A program made the translations under genes and the position numbers. Below, piece by piece: positions 27,937 to 38,250 of a stretch of 64,000 nucleotides of DNA (positions are counted from its first letter, which is position 1; each line of letters starts with the position of its first letter). The notes under the pieces are model-generated. The model ran no database searches and was not told the origin of the DNA. It worked only from the letters and a program-made list of their open reading frames with translations. This DNA is from an uncultured bacterium (lineage in GTDB: Bacteria; Bacteroidota; Ignavibacteria; Ignavibacteriales; Melioribacteraceae), in contig CALDDL010000352.1 of NCBI GenBank assembly GCA_937936675.1, positions 1-64,000 of the forward strand, in the 5' to 3' direction.

Positions 27937-29847
27937 TTATAATAATTTTATAATTGTTCCATTGATTCCTGCAATAAATATATCTCCGCTAGGACTAATT
28001 GCAAGTGAATTTAAATTGCTATATACTTTTGTTTTTAACTGTTTCCAATTCTCACCGCTATCATTAGAAATTAATATTGTCCCTTTAATACCAAGAGCAA
28101 TGACATAATTTTCATTAATAAACTTAACCTTTTGTAAACCGCCCTGAATATTGATATTCTGTTTCTTCCAATTCCTACCATAATCGGTTGTTCGCAGAAG
28201 TGTCCCGTTCCCTCCTACTATTATACCATATCCGTTCATATTAAAATCGATCGATTTTAAATACGTATCGGAGTTTGAATCAATCTTGATCCATGTCTCT
28301 CCACTATCGGTAGTTTTTAGGATTGTCCCATCCCAGCCGACTGCAAATCCCGATTTGTCATCTGTAAAAACAATATCATAAAGTAGATTATCCGAATTGG
28401 TAATAACCTGCTTCCAATTCATACCACCATTCATAGTTTTTAATATAATTCCATTATTACCCGTAATGAAACCGAGATTTTCATTTTTGAAATAAATATT
28501 AAAAAACGTTATCCCGTCTCTCATCTGCATGGTTGGTACATCAATATATGATGCAAGATAATCTTTGCTCATTAAAAGAGTTGCTGAATCACCTACGACA
28601 AAACATTTTCCCGAACGAAATGAGAATACATCGTTTAATAAAACTTTAGAATTGATATTTGCACTCTGCCAAGTTTTCCCTGTATCGCGAGATACCACAA
28701 CAGTGCCAGAATCCCCGACTGCAAAACTCGTCTTTGAATCTGCAAATACTATTGAATTGAAATTACTATTTACATCGCTATTCAAACGATGAATTTTTTT
28801 ATTGAATAATGAATCCCCCTCTTCTGCTAATAAAGATTCTACACTGTATTTCTTGAATTTTTCTAATTGATTACTTTTTAATAAACCATCAACTTGATTA
28901 TAGACAAACCAAGAAAGACCTAATAATAAAACCAACATACCGGAGAACATAAGTATAGAATATAATTTTGTTCTTGGTGATGAATTAACTCTTTTTTGAA
29001 AATAACTTGTTTGAAGTTTCGAGACATTTTTTTCTAATTCTGCCAAATCACTTTGAACATCTTCGCAATCGAGATAACGTGAATTGGGATTCTTATCCAT
29101 CATCTTAAGAATAATTTTGTCTAAAACATCGGGTGTATTTGAAATTAAATCCCCAATCCTTGTTGGTTTCTTTTTAATTTGAGCTTCCATAATTTCATAT
29201 TCAGTCTCAAAATTAAAAGGAGGATTACCTGCCGCCATTTCATATAAAGTACAGCCCAATGAATAAACATCGCTTAAATGCGTTACATCTAATCCTTTAA
29301 CCTGTTCAGGACTCATATAGAAAACTGTCCCAACTTTTGATCCGGTCTTTGTAAGATCTTTATCGAATAATGATTTTGAAATACCAAAATCCATTATCTT
29401 CGTTATACCTTCTTTATTAAGCATTATATTTGAAGGCTTTATATCGCGGTGAACAAATCCTTTCTTATGAGCATAACCAAGCCCATATAATACCTGCCTC
29501 ATAATATATATTATATCATAAAGGTGAATTCTACCCTGTCTCTGTAAAACTTTATCTAAACTCTCTCCCTCTACGTATTCCATTACAATACCAAGGAAAT
29601 CACTATATTCTATAAATCCATATACAGTAACAATATTAGGATGAGATAATTTAGCATGGTTTTTTGCTTCTCTTTTGAAACGATCAATAAAACGAATTTT
29701 ATCAGTCATCTGTGGTGTTAACATTTTGATCGCTACATATCGATCTAGCTTTGTATCATAAGCCTTATAAACAATTCCCATTCCTCCTTTACCAAGAACA
29801 GAAACTATTTTATAATTATCAATTGTCTTACCAATTAGATTTTCCAT
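27937..29847 (-). CDS. Ser/Thr protein kinase with extracytoplasmic Ycf48-like propeller
   Basis: A 636-aa eukaryotic-like kinase. The kinase domain (about 12-265) has GKGGMG, Lys41 in VAIK, HRDIKPSN (HRD 133-135), DFG (153-155) and the activation-segment sequence GTVFYMSPEQVKG, so it should be active. One transmembrane helix (about 296-318) follows. The C-terminal half holds at least five Asp-box/Ycf48-type blades (SRDTGKTW, TMNGGMNW, TTDSGETW, TTDYGRNW, SNDSGENW) that should form a periplasmic beta-propeller. PASTA repeats, the usual sensor of kinases next to cell-wall genes, are absent. It is the first gene before murA, which suggests control of envelope synthesis; this is inference. Confidence 0.88.
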   Translation of the reverse strand: MENLIGKTIDNYKIVSVLGKGGMGIVYKAYDTKLDRYVAIKMLTPQMTDKIRFIDRFKREAKNHAKLSHPNIVTVYGFIEYSDFLGIVMEYVEGESLDKVLQRQGRIHLYDIIYIMRQVLYGLGYAHKKGFVHRDIKPSNIMLNKEGITKIMDFGISKSLFDKDLTKTGSKVGTVFYMSPEQVKGLDVTHLSDVYSLGCTLYEMAAGNPPFNFETEYEIMEAQIKKKPTRIGDLISNTPDVLDKIILKMMDKNPNSRYLDCEDVQSDLAELEKNVSKLQTSYFQKRVNSSPRTKLYSILMFSGMLVLLLGLSWFVYNQVDGLLKSNQLEKFKKYSVESLLAEEGDSLFNKKIHRLNSDVNSNFNSIVFADSKTSFAVGDSGTVVVSRDTGKTWQSANINSKVLLNDVFSFRSGKCFVVGDSATLLMSKDYLASYIDVPTMQMRDGITFFNIYFKNENLGFITGNNGIILKTMNGGMNWKQVITNSDNLLYDIVFTDDKSGFAVGWDGTILKTTDSGETWIKIDSNSDTYLKSIDFNMNGYGIIVGGNGTLLRTTDYGRNWKKQNINIQGGLQKVKFINENYVIALGIKGTILISNDSGENWKQLKTKVYSNLNSLAISPSGDIFIAGINGTIIKLL

Positions 29848-29961
29848 ACACCTTTGGATTTAATAATGTATAAATATAAAGATTGTTAGACATAAAATGA
29901 GAATAATTTTGAGTAAAATCATATTATATTCCGAAAATTAATAAATGAGAGTTTAAGATTC

Positions 29962-29990
29962 TTGATTTTTCGTAAATATAGAGTTAATTT
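29962..29990 (+). promoter_or_regulatory. Putative promoter of tRNA-Leu(UAG) / tig
   Basis: TTGATT (29962-29967), 17 bases, then TAATTT (29985-29990), placing the start a few bases before the mature tRNA 5' end. Fit is moderate in this AT-rich DNA. Confidence 0.4.
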
Positions 29991-30004
29991 TATTATTCTT
30001 TTTT

Positions 30005-30087
30005 GCGAGAGTGGCGGAATTGGCAGACGCGCTAGACTTAGGATCTAGTATCCGTAGGATGTGGGGGTTCGAGTCCCCCCTTTCGTA
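30005..30087 (+). tRNA. tRNA-Leu (anticodon UAG)
   Basis: An 83-base class II tRNA. The acceptor strand GCGAGAG pairs with CTTTCGT (ending in a G-U pair) with discriminator A. The D arm is GGCGGAATTGGCAGACGCGC. The anticodon stem CTAGA/TCTAG holds loop CTTAGGA, giving anticodon TAG. A short variable arm (TATCCGTAGGATG) and the T arm GGGGGTTCGAGTCCCCC follow. No CCA is encoded. The trigger factor gene follows after 36 bases. Confidence 0.96.
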
Positions 30088-30123
30088 CTAGTATTAAAAT
30101 ATAAAATCAAATACGAGGTTACG

Positions 30124-31416
30124 TTGGAAGTTGTAATTAAAGACCCTGTTAATAGTGTTCAAGAAATCGAAGTTACCATCCCTTATACCGAAATAACAGT
30201 TGATATCGAAAATGCCTACAAAGAAGAAAGTAAAAGAATTGAAATGCCCGGATTCCGTAAAGGTAAAGTCCCCATTTCAATGATCAAAAAAATGTATAAA
30301 GAAGCAATTGAATACACTGCAAGTGAAAAAATCGCTCAGAAAAAGTTCTGGGAGGTTATTGATGAATATAAATTGCAGCCAATCAGTACGCCTCAATTAA
30401 CTGATATCGATTTCGTTCCTGATGAAAAATTATTCTTTAAAGTGAATTTCGAAATCAAACCTAAATTAGAACTAAAAGATTATACTAATCTTGAAATTGA
30501 AAAACCAATCTTCAAACTTCGTCAAGAAGAAATTGATAAAGAAAAAGAACACCTTCTTAAAGCTCATATTCAATACAATCCTGCTGAGGTTATCGAGAAT
30601 AAAGATTTTAGAATTACAGTAAATTTACTTCGCACCGATAAAGATGGTGTTTCTATGGAGCAACCTCCAAGCGAAAATATTGTCATTCAACTTAATGACG
30701 AAAAAGTAAATAAAGATATTGTCGAAAATGCAATTGGTAAAAAAGTAGGCGAATCTTTCTCTTTCTCATTTACCGATGAACATTATCATGGAGAAGAAAA
30801 ACACGTTGAAGAATATCATTATGTAGCAGAGATTACAAAAATTGAAAAGATCGAGTTCCCCGAACTTACCGATGATCTCGTTAAAACTGTAACTAAAAAT
30901 AAAGCAAATAATGCTGCTGAATTAGAAGAACAAATTAAAGAAAATCTTTCAAAGTTCTACACTCAGCAATCGGAAGAGATTTATATCAATTCTTTACTCG
31001 ATAAAATAGTTAAGAATAACGATTTTGAAGCACCTAAAGGCTATGTTGATATGGTACATAAAAGATTTATTGAGATGGAAAGAAAAAATGCTGCTCGTTA
31101 TGGCAATAAAAATTTCGATGAGAAAGCAGTATCTGAATACTATCGTCCTCGTTCTCTTTGGAATGCTAAATGGCAGATAATTTTAGAAAACCTTTCCGAA
31201 AAAGAAAATATTAAAGTCGATGAATCTCAATTAGAAGAATTGGCTAAAGTTGAATCAGAAAAGACAGGTATCTCGATAGATAAATTAATGAATTACTATA
31301 AAGAGAATAATAGAATAGATGCACTTCTTGAAGAGAAAGTGATGGATTTTCTTAAATCAAACAATAAACCAATTGAAATTGATGCAGAAGAAAAATCTAA
31401 AAAGGATAAAGAATAA
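30124..31416 (+). CDS. tig: Trigger factor, ribosome-associated chaperone
   Basis: Binds ribosomes at the exit tunnel and assists nascent-chain folding. The start is set at a TTG (30124) with GAGG five bases upstream. A longer in-frame reading begins inside the preceding tRNA and is rejected. The ribosome-binding signature appears as [10 protein letters not shown] (FRxGxxP), about 35 residues in. The central FKBP-like region (about 150-240) has low conservation, with [13 protein letters not shown] long helical C-terminal domain ends in an acidic/lysine tail. At about 430 aa the length is normal. It overlaps clpP by one base, a linkage common across bacteria. Confidence 0.92.
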   Translation: MEVVIKDPVNSVQEIEVTIPYTEITVDIENAYKEESKRIEMPGFRKGKVPISMIKKMYKEAIEYTASEKIAQKKFWEVIDEYKLQPISTPQLTDIDFVPDEKLFFKVNFEIKPKLELKDYTNLEIEKPIFKLRQEEIDKEKEHLLKAHIQYNPAEVIENKDFRITVNLLRTDKDGVSMEQPPSENIVIQLNDEKVNKDIVENAIGKKVGESFSFSFTDEHYHGEEKHVEEYHYVAEITKIEKIEFPELTDDLVKTVTKNKANNAAELEEQIKENLSKFYTQQSEEIYINSLLDKIVKNNDFEAPKGYVDMVHKRFIEMERKNAARYGNKNFDEKAVSEYYRPRSLWNAKWQIILENLSEKENIKVDESQLEELAKVESEKTGISIDKLMNYYKENNRIDALLEEKVMDFLKSNNKPIEIDAEEKSKKDKE

Positions 31417-32042
31417 TGAAACCAGAGATTTATAATCAACTCGTTCCTTATGTAATTGAACAAACCGGACGCGGCGAACGTGGTATGGATATATTTTCTC
31501 GACTTTTAAGAGAAAGAATTATTTTCCTAGGTACTCCGGTAGATGACCATATAGCAAGTTTAATTGTTGCTCAATTATTATTTCTTGAAGCTGAAGATGC
31601 CGAAAAAGATATATTCTTATATATAAATTCTCCGGGCGGGAGTGTATCGGCTGGTTTAGCAATCTATGATACCATGAATTATATTAAAAATGATGTAGCT
31701 ACTATTTGCGTTGGTTTGGCTGCCAGCATGGGTGCAGTACTTCTTGCAGGCGGTGCTGCTAATAAACGTTCTGCTCTTCCTAATTCAAGAATTATGATTC
31801 ATCAGCCTTGGGTAGGCGGGCTTCAAGGTCAAACTACCGATATTGAAATTCATGCTAGAGAAATGATTAAAACCCGCGAAACTATCTATAAGATATTAGC
31901 GAAACACTCTGGCAAAGCTATGGAACAAATCACTAAAGATTGTGAAAGAGATTTCTATCTTAGTTCGGCAGAAGCTAAAGATTATAAACTTATTGACAAT
32001 GTTCTTGAAAATAGAATTATTCCCACAAAAGATACAAAGTAA
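31416..32042 (+). CDS. clpP: ATP-dependent Clp protease proteolytic subunit
   Basis: A 208-aa serine peptidase that forms the tetradecameric chamber used by ClpX/ClpA. Catalytic Ser104 is in GLAASMGAV and His129 in RIMIHQPW, with the Asp about 50 residues later (DCERDF region). The oxyanion region SPGGSVSAG is present. The start overlaps the tig stop (TAATG). No clpX follows; a terminator comes right after the stop. Confidence 0.96.
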   Translation: MKPEIYNQLVPYVIEQTGRGERGMDIFSRLLRERIIFLGTPVDDHIASLIVAQLLFLEAEDAEKDIFLYINSPGGSVSAGLAIYDTMNYIKNDVATICVGLAASMGAVLLAGGAANKRSALPNSRIMIHQPWVGGLQGQTTDIEIHAREMIKTRETIYKILAKHSGKAMEQITKDCERDFYLSSAEAKDYKLIDNVLENRIIPTKDTK

Positions 32043-32069
32043 AAAAAGGGCTTTTAGCCCTTTTTTTTT
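32043..32069 (+). terminator. Intrinsic terminator after clpP
   Basis: GGGCT / AGCCC stem (32048-32060) with a 3-base loop, flanked by an A run and a run of nine T residues. It begins directly after the clpP stop codon. Confidence 0.92.
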
Positions 32070-32151
32070 GTTTTGTTTCTCTTTCTTTCTTTAATCTATA
32101 TATTTTTATTTAAAATTACTTATTTTTGACTGATAAACAAATTGGCATATT

Positions 32152-34515
32152 ATGATTAACAGCGTAAACTTAGAACTAATCTCTAAAGTAAATTCTTTAA
32201 TTGAAACTGCATTGAATGGTAAGGATTCATTTATTGATGATACTTGTAATTTCTTAGCTAATGAATTGGATCTTCAAGCCGTAGTACTATTTAAAACTAT
32301 CGGTCGAGAATATTTAACTCTTGGAAGATCAACTAATGCCCGAAAAAATTATATTAAAGGTTCAAAATTTTCTTGTGACGGGTGCTCTTCCATCTCTAAT
32401 CTGAATGTTCCTTTCGCTATTAATTCAGATTCTAACTGCCAATTGCAAATATCTGAATTCGTTATCTATGAGGGATGCTCTTCATTCCAAGTAGGAATTA
32501 ATGAATCTATTTTAATTAAAATTGCTAAGAAAACACCATTCTCAAATACCGATAAAGATTCATTGTACGATCTTTTAACTTTGCTAAAATCACATATCGC
32601 TATTTGGCTTAATATAAAGGGCGGCTCTATTCAAATTAATGACCTCCCCTTTAATAAACTTGTTTTAGATTCCTCGCATGAACTTAGAAATTTAACTAAT
32701 TCGATTATTGGTTTTATTAGTTTGCTTGCAGAAGAAAATTTAGCTAACTCTAATAACGATTATCTCTCTACTATTAAAAGAAATGCCCAAACTCTTTTAA
32801 TGAACATAAATGATTTATCTGATTTAGCTAAAATTGATTCGGGCACAATTTCAAAAAATGTTAAGTTATCGAATGTTTGCGAAGTAATGACCGAAGTTAC
32901 TGAAATATTTAAAAACAAATTGAAATCCGGGAATATCCAATTCAGTCTATCTTGCTCAGAATCCATAAATACAAAATTCCAATTAGAGGAACAGAAATTA
33001 CGCTACATTTTAATAAATCTACTCCAATTAAATATTGTGTTGACTCAAAGAGGTGAAATAAAAATAGATGCCTCATTGACCAAGGACAATCTTATTAAAA
33101 TTTCGATTTCGGATAATGGTAAAGGAATACCTCAAGAACTATTACCAAAATTATTTGAACCATTTGCTATCACTAAAGTAGAAGAATCTAAGAGTACAAC
33201 TGTATCCGGATTAACTCTTACTCTTCTCAAAAAATATGTAGAGTCCTTAGGTGGTAATATTACGGTATCTAAATCTGAATCAGGCGGTCTTTCATTTAGT
33301 TTTACCTTGAGTTCCGGTATTACAAACAGTTCGATAGAAAATACTCTTTCTCAATTACCAAAACCTACTTTGCATAATCAAGTAATGGTAATAGAAGAAG
33401 ATTATGCGACTTCTAAATTAATGAGTAATTATCTAAACAAATGGGGTTATAATCCTACTCTTGTTAATTCTGAAGAGCAAGCGCTCGCTCTAATAAATAA
33501 AGAACAATTTCTTGCGATTATTTTAGATATTGAAATTTCTTCATCTAATGGTTTGGAGCTTCTTAAGAAATTACATGAACATCCGAATTCCAAGAATATT
33601 CCTGTAATTGTTTGTTCTGTGGAACCGGAACAGCAAAAAGCATTTATGATGGGAGCGGTTGAATATTTTATTAAACCAATAAATTATAATTTCCTTGTTG
33701 AAGTACTCACTAGCTATAAATTAAAAAAAGATTCCAATATTTTATGTGTTGATGACGATCTCCCAACTCTTAATCTCGTAAAGAAAGCAATCGAAAGCGC
33801 AGGATTTAATGCAATAGCCGAAAATGTTTCAGCTAATGTAATGGAAATCATTAACGATTTAGATATTGATTTGGCAATAGTTGATCTTGATATGCCATCT
33901 CCTAACGGATTTGAACTAATAAAACTAATTAAGTCAGAAAAGAAATTTACTCATCTTCCCATCATAATTTATACAGGGAAAGAGAATTATGCAGAAGACT
34001 TAAAGAGTATCGAAGGACTATTCTCTGATCTTCTCGATAAAAAATCTACTAATATCGAAGACCTTGCTGATACTATAAATATGATGATAAATCGATATGA
34101 TACTCCCCCTCCAGTTGAAGATGTTATTCAAAAAGATGATAATGTAGTAAAAATTTTATTGGCTGAAGATTATAAACATAGCCAAATAATTGTAACAAGA
34201 CTATTAAAGAAAAATAATTTTGAAAATATCGTAGTTGTTGAAAATGGCGAAGCTGCTCTTGAGATGGCACAAAAAGAAACTTTCTCATTAATCTTGATGG
34301 ATATGCAGATGCCGATTATGAATGGATTTGAAGCTACCGAGAAAATAAGAAAACTTCCTGAATATAAAGACACTCCAATAATTGCTTTAACTGCATTTGC
34401 TATGAAGGGTGATCGAGAAAAATGTCTTGAATCCGGTGCTACTGATTATATTCCTAAACCGATCGATAGCAAAGACTTTATTGAAAAAGTAAAATATTAT
34501 ACAAACAAACTTTAG
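32152..34515 (+). CDS. Hybrid histidine kinase with three receiver domains
   Basis: A 787-aa cytoplasmic signalling protein with no transmembrane segment. A GAF-like N-terminal sensory region (about 1-150) contains a CDGC motif. HisKA has the phospho-His in DSSHELRNL (about 176). HATPase has an N-box INLLQLN and G1 box DNGKGI. Three receiver domains follow (about 407-520, 525-640, 665-785). Each receiver keeps a phospho-Asp (ILDIE, VDLDMP, MDMQMP); the second lacks the conserved Lys-Pro. The last is the most canonical. It ends 29 bases before gltX and may be cotranscribed with it. The signal and output are unknown; no DNA-binding domain is present. Confidence 0.9.
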   Translation: MINSVNLELISKVNSLIETALNGKDSFIDDTCNFLANELDLQAVVLFKTIGREYLTLGRSTNARKNYIKGSKFSCDGCSSISNLNVPFAINSDSNCQLQISEFVIYEGCSSFQVGINESILIKIAKKTPFSNTDKDSLYDLLTLLKSHIAIWLNIKGGSIQINDLPFNKLVLDSSHELRNLTNSIIGFISLLAEENLANSNNDYLSTIKRNAQTLLMNINDLSDLAKIDSGTISKNVKLSNVCEVMTEVTEIFKNKLKSGNIQFSLSCSESINTKFQLEEQKLRYILINLLQLNIVLTQRGEIKIDASLTKDNLIKISISDNGKGIPQELLPKLFEPFAITKVEESKSTTVSGLTLTLLKKYVESLGGNITVSKSESGGLSFSFTLSSGITNSSIENTLSQLPKPTLHNQVMVIEEDYATSKLMSNYLNKWGYNPTLVNSEEQALALINKEQFLAIILDIEISSSNGLELLKKLHEHPNSKNIPVIVCSVEPEQQKAFMMGAVEYFIKPINYNFLVEVLTSYKLKKDSNILCVDDDLPTLNLVKKAIESAGFNAIAENVSANVMEIINDLDIDLAIVDLDMPSPNGFELIKLIKSEKKFTHLPIIIYTGKENYAEDLKSIEGLFSDLLDKKSTNIEDLADTINMMINRYDTPPPVEDVIQKDDNVVKILLAEDYKHSQIIVTRLLKKNNFENIVVVENGEAALEMAQKETFSLILMDMQMPIMNGFEATEKIRKLPEYKDTPIIALTAFAMKGDREKCLESGATDYIPKPIDSKDFIEKVKYYTNKL

Positions 34516-34544
34516 TTCCCCGGTTTGTTCTAGGAGAAATAATA

Positions 34545-35993
34545 ATGGAAAATATTAGGGTGAGATTTGCACCAAGTCCCACTGGCTATCTTCATGTCGG
34601 TGGACTTAGGACAGCGCTTTATAATTATCTTTTTGCAAAAAGAAACAGTGGTAAATTCATTCTTCGAATTGAAGATACCGATCAATCCCGCTATGTAGAA
34701 GGTGCAGTAGAAAATTTAATTAATGCACTTAAATGGGCCGGATTAGAATTTGACGAAGGTCCCGATAAAGATGGTGGATTTGGTCCCTATTTTCAATCTC
34801 AAAGATTAGATATTTATAATAAATATGCTGCTGAATTAGTCGAAAAGAAAAATGCCTACTATTGTTTTTGTACTCCGGATAGATTAACTACATTGCGAGA
34901 CGAACAAAAAAGTAAAAACCTTCAGGCTAAATATGATAAACATTGCCTCTCTCTTTCAGATGCTCAAATAAAGGATAATTTAGATGCCGGTATGCCTTTT
35001 GTTATTCGCCTCAATGTTCCAATCGGCGAAAAAATAGTTTTCAATGACATCATTAGAAATCGTGTTGAGTTTGATACTGCCACTATTGACGATCAAGTAC
35101 TTATAAAAAGCGATGGTTTCCCTACCTACCATTTGGCTAATGTTATTGATGATCATTTAATGGAAATATCTCATGTTATCCGCGGTGAAGAATGGCTAAG
35201 CTCCACACCAAAACATGTCTTGCTTTATAATTTTTTTGGTTGGGAAATACCGCTATTCGCTCATCTCCCTCTTTTGCTCAATCCTGATAAAACTAAACTT
35301 AGTAAACGTCAAGGCGATGTAGCCGTTGAAGATTACCGTGCTAAAGGTTATTCTCCAGAAGCACTTGTCAATTTTGTTGCTCTTCTCGGTTGGAATGCAG
35401 GCGATGATAAAGAATTTTATTATATGGATGAATTGATCGAAAAGTTCTCTTTAGATAGAGTAAATAATTCAGGTGCAGTATTCGATATTCAGAAACTTAA
35501 TTGGCTAAATACAGAACATTTTAGAAAGTTGCCTAAAGATAGTCTTCTGAATCAACTTAAATCTGATATCGCAAATTCTGAATTCAATGACAAAAAATAT
35601 TCTGAGGAATATCTTTCTTTAGTTATCGATTCAATGATCGAGAGAGTTGCAAGTACTAAAGAAATATTGGAGAAAAGTCCTTACTTCTTTAGCGATCCTA
35701 TTAGCTACGAAGAAGAATCAAAAACAAAAAATTGGAAACCAGAAACTCCTGAATTATTGAGTGAACTTGCAAAAAGATTTTCTCTGCTTGAAGAGATTAC
35801 AAATAAGCATGATTTTGAAAAACCATTAAAAGAATTAGCGGCAGAAAAAGGAATCGGTGCCGGTAAATTAATTCATCCATTGCGCCTTGCCGTTTCCGGT
35901 ATGAGTACCGGACCCGGAGTCTATGATATACTTTACATCATTGGTAAAGAAAAAACTATCTCGAGAATTGAAAAAGCGGTAAAAGCTATCTAG
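34545..35993 (+). CDS. gltX: Glutamyl-tRNA synthetase
   Basis: Charges tRNA-Glu with glutamate. It is 482 aa with the class I signatures: HIGH-type [18 protein letters not shown] at the N-terminus and KMSKS-type TKLSKRQGD near residue 245. A strong AGGAG site lies upstream of the ATG. Because GlnRS is encoded next door, this enzyme is probably discriminating rather than mischarging tRNA-Gln; that is an inference. Its stop codon lies inside the loop of a terminator hairpin shared with glnS, and the two coding regions overlap by 4 bases. Confidence 0.95.
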   Translation: MENIRVRFAPSPTGYLHVGGLRTALYNYLFAKRNSGKFILRIEDTDQSRYVEGAVENLINALKWAGLEFDEGPDKDGGFGPYFQSQRLDIYNKYAAELVEKKNAYYCFCTPDRLTTLRDEQKSKNLQAKYDKHCLSLSDAQIKDNLDAGMPFVIRLNVPIGEKIVFNDIIRNRVEFDTATIDDQVLIKSDGFPTYHLANVIDDHLMEISHVIRGEEWLSSTPKHVLLYNFFGWEIPLFAHLPLLLNPDKTKLSKRQGDVAVEDYRAKGYSPEALVNFVALLGWNAGDDKEFYYMDELIEKFSLDRVNNSGAVFDIQKLNWLNTEHFRKLPKDSLLNQLKSDIANSEFNDKKYSEEYLSLVIDSMIERVASTKEILEKSPYFFSDPISYEEESKTKNWKPETPELLSELAKRFSLLEEITNKHDFEKPLKELAAEKGIGAGKLIHPLRLAVSGMSTGPGVYDILYIIGKEKTISRIEKAVKAI

Positions 35994-36010
35994 CTTTTAC
36001 CCTCTTTTTT
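35978..36010. terminator. Bidirectional terminator containing the stop codons of gltX and glnS
   Basis: A perfect inverted repeat, GGTAAAAGCT (35978-35987) and AGCTTTTACC (35992-36001), with loop ATCT. It is followed on the plus strand by CTCTTTTTT and preceded by an A-rich run that gives U residues on the minus transcript. The overlapping stops of both convergent genes (35990-35993, CTAG) fall at the loop. Confidence 0.85.
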
Positions 36011-37681
36011 CGTCCAACTATCTCTTAAAGTAACTGTCCTATTAAAAACTAATTTTTGTCCTGAACTGTATTTTGAATCGACACAAAAATATCCCGTTCG
36101 TTCAAATTGGTAATGTTCACCAACTTTGGCATCCTTTAATGAAGGCTCTAGTTTTGCCCCTTCAAGAACTACTAATGAATTAGGATTTAATAATTCCAAA
36201 TAATCTTTATCTTTTTCAGAGGCAGGATCTTCCACATTGAATAGTCTATCGTATAAACGAATCTCTGCATCAATTGCATGACCGGCAGATACCCAATGAA
36301 TTGTACCTTTAACTTTTTTTGTCGAAGTGCCTACTCCACTCTTGGTATCTATATCATAAGTGCAATGTAACTCTATTACTTTCCCCGATTCGTCCTTAAT
36401 GACTTCTTCGCATTTTATTATATAAGCGTAACGCAATCTAACTTCACCGCCCGGTACTAGTCGATGGAATCCTTTTGGTGGGACTTCCATAAAGTCAGTT
36501 GATTCAATATATAATTCATTTGAAAAAGGTAAAATTCTTTTTCCTGCATTCGGGTCTTCCGGATTATTAATTGCTTCTAATTCTTCTATCTGATCTTTTG
36601 GATAATTTGTTAAAACCACTTTGATCGGAGCCAGCACACCCATTACACGATTTGCTTTTTTATTCAGGTCTTCTCTCACAGCAAATTCGAGTAGCGCTAT
36701 ATCTGTCATCGCATCTCTCTTTGCCACACCTACGATCTCTGCAAAATTGATAACTGAATCAGCCGAATAACCTCTCCTTCTTAATCCTGAAATGGTTGGC
36801 ATTCTTGGATCGTCCCATCCATCAACATATTTTTCTTGAACTAACTGCAAAAGTTTCCTTTTGCTCATTACTGTGTAACTTAAATTCAATCGTGCAAATT
36901 CGATCTGCTGTGGATGATAAACTTCGAGTGAATCCAAAAACCAATCATATAACGGTCTGTGATTTTCAAATTCCAAAGTACAAATTGAATGAGTGATTCC
37001 TTCGATAGAATCTTCAATTCCATGCGCCCAATCGTAAGTAGGGTAAATGCACCATTTATTTCCTTGTCTGTGATGCTCCTCATGAACAATACGGTACATA
37101 ATCGGGTCGCGTAAATTAATATTAGGAGAAGCCATATCAATTTTTGCTCTTAATGTTTTAGAACCATTTGGAAATTCACCATTTTTCATTCTTGTTAGTA
37201 AGTCCAAATTCTCTTCTATGCTTCTGCCTCTGAATGGTGAATCAATACCGGGAACAGTCAACGTACCTCTATTTGCTCTAATCTCATCTGCATTCAAATC
37301 ACATACATAAGCCTTGCCCTTTTTAATTAGTGCCACTGCATAATCATACATTTGCTGGAAATAATCGGAAGCGAAAAGAATTCTATCTTCAAAATCGGCT
37401 TTCAGCCATTTTACATCTTCTACAATAGAATCAACATATTCCTGTTCTTCTTTGCTCGGATTAGTATCATCGAATCGAAGATTGAATTTTCCATTATAGT
37501 CGCGTGCAATACCGTAATTTAAGCAGATCGATTTTGCATGTCCGATATGGAGATATCCATTTGGTTCGGGAGGGAAACGTGTATGTACCTTATTCCCCCA
37601 TTTATCTGTTCTATTATCATTATCAATTATTTCATAAATGAAATTTTTGGATTTGTTAGATTTGTTTAAATCATTTTCCAT
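35990..37681 (-). CDS. glnS: Glutaminyl-tRNA synthetase
   Basis: Direct glutaminylation of tRNA-Gln. It is 563 aa with class I signatures [16 protein letters not shown] (about 38-53) and VMSKRKL (about 270), plus the two anticodon-binding beta-barrels of the C-terminal half ([14 protein letters not shown] region). Bacterial GlnRS is restricted to some lineages; its presence implies tRNA-Gln is not made only by the GatCAB amidotransferase route. It converges on gltX. Confidence 0.95.
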   Translation of the reverse strand: MENDLNKSNKSKNFIYEIIDNDNRTDKWGNKVHTRFPPEPNGYLHIGHAKSICLNYGIARDYNGKFNLRFDDTNPSKEEQEYVDSIVEDVKWLKADFEDRILFASDYFQQMYDYAVALIKKGKAYVCDLNADEIRANRGTLTVPGIDSPFRGRSIEENLDLLTRMKNGEFPNGSKTLRAKIDMASPNINLRDPIMYRIVHEEHHRQGNKWCIYPTYDWAHGIEDSIEGITHSICTLEFENHRPLYDWFLDSLEVYHPQQIEFARLNLSYTVMSKRKLLQLVQEKYVDGWDDPRMPTISGLRRRGYSADSVINFAEIVGVAKRDAMTDIALLEFAVREDLNKKANRVMGVLAPIKVVLTNYPKDQIEELEAINNPEDPNAGKRILPFSNELYIESTDFMEVPPKGFHRLVPGGEVRLRYAYIIKCEEVIKDESGKVIELHCTYDIDTKSGVGTSTKKVKGTIHWVSAGHAIDAEIRLYDRLFNVEDPASEKDKDYLELLNPNSLVVLEGAKLEPSLKDAKVGEHYQFERTGYFCVDSKYSSGQKLVFNRTVTLRDSWTKKEGKS

Positions 37682-37851
37682 ATTATACCAAGCAATAAAT
37701 TTTTAATTCACAAATTTACACAAATAGAGAACGCCCCTCAAATATATTAACGGAAAAGAATGAAAATATATTGATAAGATGAAACAATACTTGAATTTTG
37801 AGTTGTAGAAGTATATCTTTTATGTTCAATTTTGAAATAAAAGATACTAAT

Positions 37852-37937
37852 GCCGGAGTGGCGGAATTGGTAGACGCGCTGGACTCAAAATCCAGTGAGG
37901 CTCAAACTTCGTGCCGGTTCGAGTCCGGCCTTCGGTA
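37852..37937 (+). tRNA. tRNA-Leu (anticodon CAA)
   Basis: An 86-base class II tRNA. GCCGGAG pairs with CTTCGGT (a terminal G-U pair), discriminator A. Anticodon stem CTGGA/TCCAG has loop CTCAAAA, giving anticodon CAA. The variable arm is TGAGGCTCAAACTTCG and the T arm CCGGTTCGAGTCCGG. No encoded CCA. The D arm matches that of the other tRNA-Leu almost exactly. Confidence 0.96.
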
Positions 37938-37949
37938 CATTATCCATTA

Positions 37950-37980
37950 TAAGCCCTGTTAATCAGGGCTTTTCTGTCTT
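37950..37980 (+). terminator. Intrinsic terminator after tRNA-Leu(CAA)
   Basis: AGCCCTG (37952-37958) and CAGGGCT (37964-37970) stem with a 5-base loop, followed by TTTCTGTCTTT. Confidence 0.88.
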
Positions 37981-38250
37981 TAAACCCTTTATTCCCTCTG
38001 TGATTACTCAAATATTTTATTTGTTTGACAGTAATAATTTTGAAATATGAGATAATTCCTATGAATTTTCTAAAAAACAATATTCAAAATAATTACAATG
38101 TCTCAACTAATGAAACTTCTATTTATTCAATAAAATCAGATGAGAAATTTTTCCGCTTTAATGAAACCAAGAACATTTTTGTTTTAAAAAGGTTTCATCT
38201 AAAAATTAGAAATAAATGCGAATTATTTTATGCCTATTTATACACTTGTT
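37981..38250 (+). other. Intergenic stretch before the toxin-antitoxin pair
   Basis: About 270 bases with no supportable gene. A short open frame (38025-38276) has strongly AT-driven composition (many Asn, Lys, Phe, Tyr), no good ribosome binding site, and runs into the operator palindrome, so I do not call it. The only structure seen is an 8-bp inverted repeat, ATGAAACC (38161-38168) and GGTTTCAT (38191-38198). Confidence 0.5.

Noticed and set aside
30061..30123. Upstream extension of trigger factor beginning at GTG 30061.
   Set aside because: It starts inside the tRNA-Leu gene and has no homology character; TTG at 30124 has a good ribosome binding site.
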